From: CAYWHE01 sp964458125
Lineage (GTDB): Bacteria > Bacteroidota > Bacteroidia > AKYH767-A > OLB10
Direction of reading: 5' to 3'
DNA length: 11,762 nucleotides
Assembly: GCA_964458125.1 (NCBI GenBank)
Contig: CAYWHE010000129.1
Span: 1-11,762 of the forward strand
Shown here one piece after another: positions 7,501 to 11,762 of this stretch (position 1 is the stretch's first letter; each line of letters begins with the position of its first letter). A program made the translations under genes and the position numbers. The notes below the pieces were generated by a model. The model was not told the DNA's origin. It saw only the letters and a program-made list of their open reading frames with translations, and ran no database searches.

Positions 7501-7875
7501 ATGGTCTTCCGCCTGTTTTTTCAGTTGCAACGTGTTCAGCAACTTGTCCCTGATGTTGCCGAAATGATCACCGATTATCAATGCAGCCTGCTCATGGGTG
7601 ATGATTTTTCCGAGCCTGTATAAATGAAAAAGAGGTATGAATACGTAAATACTCAATATATACAAGGTAGAAATAACGAAGCCATAGAACAATACAGTCC
7701 TGATGCCGGTGCTGAAGTGCCCGAAATATTCTACCGCCGTGATGGCCAGGAAAAAGATCAGGCAGACAGTAAAGCTGTAGATGCCTCCCCGGATGAGCTG
7801 GTTTTTATAATATTTCCTGATAAAAGCGTCCAGCTTATCAATGAGAAGCTGGTACTGCTGGTGGTTTTGGTTCAT
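4528..7875 (-). CDS. DUF4175-type large membrane-anchored coiled-coil protein
   Basis: This 1115-residue protein is recognised by overall architecture as a DUF4175 family member common in Bacteroidota; its function is unknown. Two hydrophobic helices at about 33-50 and 60-82 and a third at about 162-180 (AIIPLSALLIIIFTAPG) anchor it in the inner membrane. A beta-rich, probably periplasmic region runs from about 195 to 500 and includes repeated Pro-Ala-Tyr-Leu and Asp-Asp-Tyr-Gly type strands seen in extracellular sandwich domains. From Met504 to about 780 it is almost entirely charged heptad-like sequence (Lys, Glu, Gln, Asp), predicted long coiled coil. A six-glutamine run at 780-785 and an acidic patch follow. 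Lys-Pro-Gly rich linkers lie near 920-945 and 960-975, then more coiled coil to the end. The low-complexity stretch is on one unbroken frame, so there is no frameshift. The preceding 145-bp gap shows no clear promoter box. A scaffold or envelope role is inference only. Confidence 0.88.
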   Translation of the reverse strand: MNQNHQQYQLLIDKLDAFIRKYYKNQLIRGGIYSFTVCLIFFLAITAVEYFGHFSTGIRTVLFYGFVISTLYILSIYVFIPLFHLYRLGKIITHEQAALIIGDHFGNIRDKLLNTLQLKKQAEDHPFQAALIHASIDQRIASLRPVPFTAAIDLNRNRKYLRYAIIPLSALLIIIFTAPGLLKEGTKRLINHTTYFEKPAPFAFEILNRELKTVQLGDFDLQVRLSGAAIPENVYITIGKSQFKLERENTVTFTYTFKNVQQDTPFRLLADGFSSKEYTLRALPNPLILNFDISLNYPAYLGMPAEKLNNTGDITVPAGTKVTWNFHTRNTRMLKMNFKDTMLTPGETSNAFTITRTLLSGNQYSIVTANEFMRSKDSMLYTITVIPDLYPTLQVDQEKDSVSGTQLYFKGLARDDYGFNRLQFTYHFLKTSDSLDRVQKTFNDNIAINRNSNQASFFYYLDVSKLMIMPGDEFEYFFEVWDNDGVSGPKATRSQTLIYKAPSMKELAEKTEKSNQEIKRDLNESISKAKKIQKDINEAARRMLEKKNLDFDDKKKIEDLLKQQRELEQKVSELQKDNERKNTEQQEFKQMDQQMAEKQKQLQDLFNKVMNEDMKKLMQELEKLLSEFDRQKAQEMMDKMKLSNKDLEKELDRTLELFKSLEVEQKLNEAIKNLDQLSQEQDKLAEKSKEDKTESKDLQNEQNELNRKFDDMQKELKDIEKKNSELEFPKDLENTDQQQEDIKQEMQNSEQQLGQNNKSKASKSQKSAADKMKKMSERMQQQQQQDEMEQEEEDMAALRYLLENLIQFSFDQEALMRELKTVDVNNPKFLKMAQQQRKLKDDSKILEDSLFALSKRVPQISSVVNREISSINENIGDAIEKLQERMIPPARSDQQYVMTSANNLALMLNDAMDQMQQQSQKQGSKSCKKPGKGKPTPSAAQMKKMQEQLNEQIKQAKEALKQGKKPGEKPGGQGMSEQLARMAAQQEAIRNELQKYNQEENKDGGNKLGDLGKIARDMEETEKDIVNKRITEETLKRQQDILTRLLETEKAERERDQDEQRKANENKTELYRNPPQFEEYKRLKMQEVELLKTVPPSLTPFYKGLVNNYFQNIDN

Positions 7876-8020
7876 TCCCGTAAAAATAAACTAAATTACT
7901 CAGAGTGTCAACGGATTTAACATTTGTATAGTACGTTTAGTCCGCCGTTATTGTTTTAAACCATACGGACGAATTGTTCTGTACAACCCTGAAAGAATCA
8001 AAATCATTATATACCAGCAG

Positions 8021-8896
8021 CTAATAGTTCCGGAAACGACCGAAGACACCCAATGGCAACCGCAGGCCAGTGCCGCTTTGCAGGTATATTTCCCCGGTTT
8101 CCTTTTCCCGTGAACCAGCAAGATCATCCAGCATGTTTTCAATGATCAGCGAGGAAAGGCCCAGTGAATACGTGTTCAGGACCAGAAAATGGCTGTGTTC
8201 ATCCAGCAGGGTGGTCACCAGTTTCATCATTTCATTCAGCTGATTTTCCAGTTTCCAGCTTTCCCCGCTGGGGCCATGTCCGTATGCGGGAGGATCGAGG
8301 ATGATGCCCTGGTATCGCTTACCCCGTTTGGCTTCCCTTTTCACATAAGTCATGGCATCTTCCACCAGCCACCGGATGTCACTGAGACCGGATAATTCCA
8401 TGTTTTCCCTTGCCCAGGTTACGACCTGCTTAATGGAATCCAGGTGGGTGACCTGTGCACCCGCCACCCTGGCCGCCAGGGAAGCACCTCCGGTGTAGGC
8501 AAACAGGTTCAGCACCTTCGGGGTGCTTTCTTGAGCTTCCTTCACTGCCTTGTAAATAAAATCCCAGTTTACGGCCTGTTCCGGGAAAATGCCGACATGT
8601 TTAAATGCCGTCAGTCCAAGCCGGAATTGGAGGTTTTTTCCCCTTTCGAGCTCATATGCCATTTTCCATTGGTCCGGCATGGGTTTTAGCTTTTCCCAAA
8701 TGCCTGATGAACTTGATTTTGATTTAAACCGGACATGGGCCTGCCTGGACCATTCCCTGTCGGGTAAACGTTTATTCCAGATGGCCTGTGGTTCAGGACG
8801 GATCAGGATATACGAACCGAACCGTTCCAGTTTTTCAAAATCCCCGCAGTCGATGAGTTCATAATCGGGAAAGGAAGCGGGTGTCAGCAGTCGCAT
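8021..8896 (-). CDS. RlmI-like class I SAM-dependent methyltransferase
   Basis: This 291-residue enzyme resembles the Methyltrans_SAM (RlmI/RlmK) group, whose characterised members methylate 23S rRNA. Visible motifs are FKHVGIFPEQ at 98-107, SAM-binding motif I VLNLFAYTGGASLAA at 128-142, the acidic LDS at 152-154, the VEDAM loop at 178-182, and the catalytic-type LDPPAYGHGP at 200-209. RlmI has an N-terminal PUA domain; the roughly 90 residues ahead of the core here are short and do not clearly show one, so I leave the symbol empty. The frame is open back to an ATG at 9001, but that would overlap the previous gene, and a promoter box at 8934-8941 would start the transcript inside that extension. 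I therefore use the ATG at 8896, giving MRLLTPASFPDYELID. Substrate (rRNA or other) is unproven. Confidence 0.9.
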   Translation of the reverse strand: MRLLTPASFPDYELIDCGDFEKLERFGSYILIRPEPQAIWNKRLPDREWSRQAHVRFKSKSSSSGIWEKLKPMPDQWKMAYELERGKNLQFRLGLTAFKHVGIFPEQAVNWDFIYKAVKEAQESTPKVLNLFAYTGGASLAARVAGAQVTHLDSIKQVVTWARENMELSGLSDIRWLVEDAMTYVKREAKRGKRYQGIILDPPAYGHGPSGESWKLENQLNEMMKLVTTLLDEHSHFLVLNTYSLGLSSLIIENMLDDLAGSREKETGEIYLQSGTGLRLPLGVFGRFRNY

Positions 8897-8933
8897 GGAA
8901 GGTATCGTCTGGGTTTCGGGCCAAACCGGAGGG

Positions 8934-8941
8934 CAAAGGTA
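8934..8941 (-). promoter_or_regulatory. Bacteroidota -7 box for the RlmI-like gene
   Basis: The minus strand reads TACCTTTG (TAnnTTTG), 37 bp before the ATG at 8896. A T-rich GTTTTC lies 19 bp upstream near the -33 position. The box sits in the 73-bp gap between the nucleotidyltransferase stop and this start, and it helps decide the start because transcripts from it would lack the ATG at 9001. Confidence 0.5.
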
Positions 8942-8969
8942 TTCTCTTTGCACTGAAAACGGATGGCCT

Positions 8970-9605
8970 TCAATAAGTCTTTTTGGAATGCAGCACGGCA
9001 TCGGTGATCCGGGCCTTCAGTTCTTTAACCGAAACCGGCTTCACCGGCAGCGGCGGATCCATGGCCTGATCCAGGTCGCCAAAATAACTGATGGCCCTTA
9101 CCGGAATGATGGTATTGTAGTTGGGATATTTGATGGAGAAAAACCCCAGCATGTCGGAAATGGAATAATGTTCCAGTAAAAAATAAATATCCATAAAGTC
9201 TTTTACCCGTTGCCCTGAATTGCTGATTGCCAGTAGTTTCATGGCGGCAATGTCTGGTTTGGAAAGAAAGGTAATGCCATCTTCCGTCATCGGCGGATTC
9301 ACAAAGGGGTAATCGTGACGAATGAAACGGGTTATAATTTCATGGATGAAAGCCACCATCAGGTCCTGGTATTCTTCGGTCACCTGAATGGAAAAGGAGG
9401 TTGTTATCAAACCGATCAGGTCTTGATTGACAAAGGAATCCCGGGTAATTAAATCAATATGGCTGGAACTCCTGTGCCCCATCTGAAGGGCAAGTGCGGT
9501 ACCGCCGCCAAGGTAAAAGTTTTTTAATCCGGTTATGGCTTGCAGCTGCCGTAGCAGCAAAAGAATTTCAGGGGCAACAACAGCAGGATCCTTATGCAGC
9601 TTCAA
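8970..9605 (-). CDS. AbiEii/AbiGii-type nucleotidyltransferase (toxin-like)
   Basis: This 211-residue protein belongs to the AbiEii/AbiGii nucleotidyltransferase family, the toxin half of type IV toxin-antitoxin and abortive-infection modules in characterised cases. GGGTALALQMGHRSSS at 33-48 is the family's nucleotide-binding turn. KPDIAAMKLLAI at 116-127 and VKDFMDIYFLL at 134-144 are the conserved C-terminal motifs, including the KDFxD block. The expected DxD after the serine turn reads HID: the first acidic residue is His49 (codon CAT), with Asp51 retained. That may lower or alter activity, or mark a subfamily. The start codon is TTG at 9605, which overlaps the upstream small gene by 14 bp and suggests translational coupling; the next Met is residue 42 and would delete the active site. 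Defence or toxin activity is inferred from family membership. Confidence 0.85.
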   Translation of the reverse strand: MKLHKDPAVVAPEILLLLRQLQAITGLKNFYLGGGTALALQMGHRSSSHIDLITRDSFVNQDLIGLITTSFSIQVTEEYQDLMVAFIHEIITRFIRHDYPFVNPPMTEDGITFLSKPDIAAMKLLAISNSGQRVKDFMDIYFLLEHYSISDMLGFFSIKYPNYNTIIPVRAISYFGDLDQAMDPPLPVKPVSVKELKARITDAVLHSKKTY

Positions 9606-9843
9606 GCAGGTCGGAGTTTAAAAAAAACAGGCAAAATTGTTTATCTGATTCTTTTAACTGTATACTGCTGTTAATGGTTTCCTTTATTTTATCCGGTCCG
9701 TAAATTTTCATGATTTCCCTCCACTCCTCCAGGTTACCCATTTCAAGCACCCGTTCAATTACAGTGTGATATGCATTTTTAAAATTGAAGGTACCGGTAT
9801 CAATCTCCCGTAAAAGTGACGGGGAACGGTTTGATTTTATCAT
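9592..9843 (-). CDS. DUF6922-like small protein (putative antitoxin partner)
   Basis: This 83-residue protein has no membrane segment or signal peptide. The segment AYHTVIERVLEMGNLEEW at 24-41, followed by a Tyr-Gly turn (KIYGPDKIKE), resembles the DUF6922 family as I recall it; these small Bacteroidota proteins commonly sit directly upstream of AbiEii-type nucleotidyltransferases. It is not the winged-helix AbiEi antitoxin. The stop codon overlaps the start of the nucleotidyltransferase by 14 bp, the arrangement expected of an antitoxin-toxin pair. A well-formed promoter lies about 70 bp upstream. Antitoxin function is inference from position; the family assignment is from memory of sequence pattern. 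Confidence 0.72.
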   Translation of the reverse strand: MIKSNRSPSLLREIDTGTFNFKNAYHTVIERVLEMGNLEEWREIMKIYGPDKIKETINSSIQLKESDKQFCLFFLNSDLLEAA

Positions 9844-9910
9844 ACTGCTTGTTTGTTTCTGGTTATTCCGGGAGATTTTCTGACCTTTTATTCAGCATCA
9901 CCTGCTTCTA

Positions 9911-9942
9911 CAAAAATAACAAAAAAGGAGGAAATGACCAAA
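9911..9942 (-). promoter_or_regulatory. Promoter of the DUF6922-nucleotidyltransferase pair
   Basis: On the minus strand TTTG (9942-9939) and TATTTTTG (9918-9911) are separated by 20 bp. Both match the Bacteroidota -33 (TTTG) and -7 (TAnnTTTG) elements at about the normal spacing, the best promoter in the window. The -7 box ends 67 bp before the ATG at 9843, leaving a leader of roughly 60 nt. Confidence 0.6.
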
Positions 9943-9993
9943 GCCATTCAAAACCTCAAAGCAACTTTTCAACAAGCCGGTGTTACCATCGGC

Positions 9994-10015
9994 AAAAACA
10001 GGAACCGGTCCGGTT
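9994..10015 (-). terminator. Weak terminator candidate after the small hypothetical gene
   Basis: AACCGGTCCGGTT at 10003-10015 is a perfect inverted repeat around one central base, overlapping the last base of the stop codon of the upstream gene. On the minus strand it is followed by CCTG and a run of five T (plus-strand A-run 9994-9998). The order of stem then U-run suits a Rho-independent terminator, but the stem is short once a loop is allowed. Confidence 0.3.
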
Positions 10016-10419
10016 TACCTGATCATCACCCCGGTTTTATTGATAATGGGAACCCTGATAAAATTATCCTCCCGGATGCTCTCCGGCAGAAACAGGTATT
10101 TTTTATCGTACATCACCTTATTCACATAAAAACTTACCCAGTATTCATTGTTCAGTCCAAAAACTTTTTCAATGATGGGCTCAACTTTAACATAACCACG
10201 GGAGGGGATGGTATCGAGAAAATGGCGGAGGGTGGAGGTTTTCACCTGACGGCCGTCCTTGAGGCCATATCCCCTGGAGGTCACCAGCACCCCTTCAATC
10301 TGTTCGTCTTTCAGGTTGAGCAGGTACACGTTCCATACCAGGTCACCTTCTGGTGAATGATCCTGCACCACGGCCATGGCAATGTTTTCAACCTTGTTTT
10401 CGGGAAGATCCTTCAGCAT
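10015..10419 (-). CDS. Conserved hypothetical protein, 134 aa
   Basis: I cannot assign a function. The 134-residue product has no signal peptide, membrane helix or obvious catalytic motif. It begins with a low-hydrophobicity segment containing IAMAVVQDHSPEGDLVWNVY at 13-32, has alternating strand-like and charged segments, and ends with KYLFLPESIREDNF (107-120) and PIINKTGVMIR (124-134). This tail looks like one I recall from small uncharacterised Bacteroidota proteins. The start lies 4 nt after the stop of the serine hydrolase, so the two are almost certainly co-transcribed. The opposite strand is open over much of this gene, but the codon pattern and tight spacing favour the minus-strand reading. 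Confidence 0.8.
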   Translation of the reverse strand: MLKDLPENKVENIAMAVVQDHSPEGDLVWNVYLLNLKDEQIEGVLVTSRGYGLKDGRQVKTSTLRHFLDTIPSRGYVKVEPIIEKVFGLNNEYWVSFYVNKVMYDKKYLFLPESIREDNFIRVPIINKTGVMIR

Positions 10420-10423
10420 CTTT

Positions 10424-11566
10424 TTATTTTGCCTTCATCATGTTAAGCGCGCCTTCCAGGTAGGCATAAACATCACTCAGGTGCTTGTCGCCAGTCGGGA
10501 TACCTCGTTTATGACCAAGGCGCACCACAATCATGTTGACATCCGGGATTATAAACACATATTGTCCGAGTATCCCCCTGGCATACACCACCTGGTGTTG
10601 CTTGTATTTCAAAAGCCACCAATGGAAGCCGTAACAGGTATTGGGTTTTCCATCGGTATACACCAGCGGAGCTGCGGTCACTGAGGCGTTGATGTAATCG
10701 CTGCTGACCACCTGCTTTCCATTCCACCGTCCCTGGTTTAAAATGAGTTCGCCCAGCCTGGCGAAGTCCCGGGCATTGGAGTTAAAACAGCAGTAGGCCT
10801 TTTCAATTCCGCCTGTTCTGTCAACGCTCCAGCGTGCAGCATGCATGGCCTGAAGGGGTGTCCACAGTTTTTCGGAAGCATAGGCGCTCAGGCTTTTCCC
10901 CGTGGCCCTTTCCAGCAGGATGCCCAACAGCTGGGTATTGCCGCTCATGTAATCAAAAACCTTTCCCGGGGGCTGTACCACTTTCAGCCCGGACACCAGC
11001 TTATACAAATTCCTTCCATAATAGGCTTCCGTGGTAGTAGACAGGGGACTGGAATAACTTTCATCCCAATTCAGTCCCGAACTCATGGTAAGCAGGTGCC
11101 TGATGGTGAGCTGGCTGTTGGGCGTCTGGCCAAACTCCGGAAGAAAATCCCCGACGGGCTGGTCCACACTTTTGATTTTTCCTTCATCAATGGCTATTCC
11201 AATGAGCAGGCTGGTAATGCTTTTGGCCATGGAAAAGGACCCCGAAAGGGAAGAGTCGGAATATCCTTCCCAATACTGCTCATAACGGATGGAATCGTCT
11301 TTGATAATTAAAAACGCCACTGACTTCAAACGATCATGAATGGCCTGGAGCGAGTCGGTGAGAACGGCTTTGTTGTAATCTGACCCGAGAGGCCATTCCG
11401 CCGGATTACGGGCTTCCACGATATGGTTATCAAATATCCTGTAATCGTCTATATCGGCAAAATTATACCAGATGGCCTTGTAAATATAGGTCTTTCCACT
11501 GATCAACACGAGCAGGTTCAGCAGCAATATAAACCAGGCAAGGCCTTTAAGAATTTTTCGGAGCAT
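10424..11566 (-). CDS. Membrane-anchored beta-lactamase-family serine hydrolase
   Basis: This is a class C beta-lactamase/penicillin-binding-protein-like hydrolase (Beta-lactamase, PF00144 type), a group covering esterases, D-amino-acid peptidases and lactamases. From the ATG at 11566 it has 380 residues. One N-terminal hydrophobic helix at about 8-24 serves as signal anchor, with the catalytic domain probably periplasmic. The nucleophile motif SMAK is at 112-115, TIRHLLTMSSGL at 154-165 is the usual following block, and the second motif appears as YMS at 206-208 in a FDYMSGNTQLLG context. The C-terminal glycine motif is ARGILGQYVFIIP near 329-341, in place of the KTG of true lactamases. The frame extends to a GTG at 11578, but the ATG is preferred. 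Antibiotic resistance is not implied; an esterase or peptidase acting on envelope material is as likely. Confidence 0.92.
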   Translation of the reverse strand: MLRKILKGLAWFILLLNLLVLISGKTYIYKAIWYNFADIDDYRIFDNHIVEARNPAEWPLGSDYNKAVLTDSLQAIHDRLKSVAFLIIKDDSIRYEQYWEGYSDSSLSGSFSMAKSITSLLIGIAIDEGKIKSVDQPVGDFLPEFGQTPNSQLTIRHLLTMSSGLNWDESYSSPLSTTTEAYYGRNLYKLVSGLKVVQPPGKVFDYMSGNTQLLGILLERATGKSLSAYASEKLWTPLQAMHAARWSVDRTGGIEKAYCCFNSNARDFARLGELILNQGRWNGKQVVSSDYINASVTAAPLVYTDGKPNTCYGFHWWLLKYKQHQVVYARGILGQYVFIIPDVNMIVVRLGHKRGIPTGDKHLSDVYAYLEGALNMMKAK

Positions 11567-11618
11567 GGTTGGCGGCACTGACCAGTTTTACGAAACGGGT
11601 GAATGGTTGGTTCAGGAA

Positions 11619-11626
11619 CAAAGATA
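11619..11626 (-). promoter_or_regulatory. Bacteroidota -7 box for the serine hydrolase gene
   Basis: The minus strand reads TATCTTTG, identical to the box before mnmG, 52 bp upstream of the ATG at 11566. No clear TTTG is present 19-20 bp further upstream. It would drive the two-gene unit of hydrolase plus small hypothetical protein. Confidence 0.5.
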
Positions 11627-11713
11627 AATAACGCGGGATTAATACCCTCTTTTATAATGACGAACTTGTAAAAACCCGATCATTACAGGCCGTGTATCAA
11701 CTGTTTTAATCAA

Positions 11714-11762
11714 GGGTATGAACCCCGGGGCAAGCGCTGGATCCATCCCGATTCGCTTCGCG
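11714..11762. repeat. GC-rich palindromic repeat fragment, right end
   Basis: The last 49 bp are GC-rich and packed with short palindromes: CCCCGGGG at 11723-11730, AGCGCT at 11733-11738 and TGGATCCA at 11738-11745. GGGTATGAACC (11714-11724) and ATTCGCTTCGCG (11751-11762) echo motifs at 12-23 and 31-42 in the same order. The element runs off the window. I infer a dispersed intergenic repeat; its full length and family are unknown. Confidence 0.4.

Noticed and set aside
8897..9001. N-terminal extension of the RlmI-like methyltransferase to an ATG at 9001
   Set aside because: It overlaps the nucleotidyltransferase gene by 32 bp, lies upstream of the candidate promoter box, and adds residues not expected for the family.
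9853..10356. Plus-strand ORF of 167 aa opposite the 134-aa gene
   Set aside because: Most of it is antisense to a minus-strand gene with tight operon spacing and a family-like C-terminus; only the first part is in unassigned DNA, and that is reported separately as a weak finding.
10424..11566. Antibiotic-resistance beta-lactamase
   Set aside because: The SxxK motif is present, but the C-terminal KTG motif is absent and the context is that of general serine hydrolases of this fold.

Overview
The window looks like chromosomal DNA of a Bacteroidota bacterium, most likely Bacteroidales or Marinilabiliales. This rests on gene content (a DUF4175-type giant membrane protein, Bacteroidota-style YbeY, a small protein resembling DUF6922 paired with an AbiEii-type nucleotidyltransferase), on repeated TAnnTTTG promoter boxes, and on weak or absent Shine-Dalgarno sequences. 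All ten supported genes lie on the minus strand, so reading order runs from high to low coordinates. No rRNA, tRNA, IS element or CRISPR array was recognised.

Layout in transcription order. (1) 11566-10015: a membrane-anchored serine beta-lactamase-family hydrolase followed 4 nt later by a conserved small hypothetical protein. (2) 9843-8970: an overlapping two-gene module, a DUF6922-like protein then an AbiEii/AbiGii-type nucleotidyltransferase, with a good Bacteroidota promoter and the look of a toxin-antitoxin pair. (3) 8896-8021: an RlmI-like SAM-dependent methyltransferase with its own promoter box. (4) 7875-4528: a 1115-residue DUF4175-type membrane and coiled-coil protein. (5) 4387-3523: an RsbW-like ATP-binding protein and the rRNA endonuclease YbeY. 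(6) 3408-607: the tRNA-modification enzyme MnmG and a zinc-ribbon SAM methyltransferase 6 nt or 27 nt downstream, depending on its start.

The core is translation and RNA quality control (MnmG for tRNA wobble modification, YbeY for rRNA processing, an RlmI-like methyltransferase), mixed with a regulatory kinase-fold protein and some accessory genes. The most striking non-coding signal is a pair of 16-bp sites matching the ParB-binding parS consensus, one just upstream of mnmG (3417-3432) and one between mnmG and the next gene (1508-1523). They suggest that this locus lies in the chromosome-partitioning, origin-proximal domain.

The left 606 bp contain no convincing gene: they hold a GC-rich repeat fragment, a nested hairpin and terminator-like hairpins. 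The right end carries a related GC-rich repeat fragment, so the window may be bounded by copies of a dispersed intergenic repeat. I see no convincing new multi-gene system. The best leads are the parS pair, the nucleotidyltransferase module with a substituted catalytic residue, and the end repeats.
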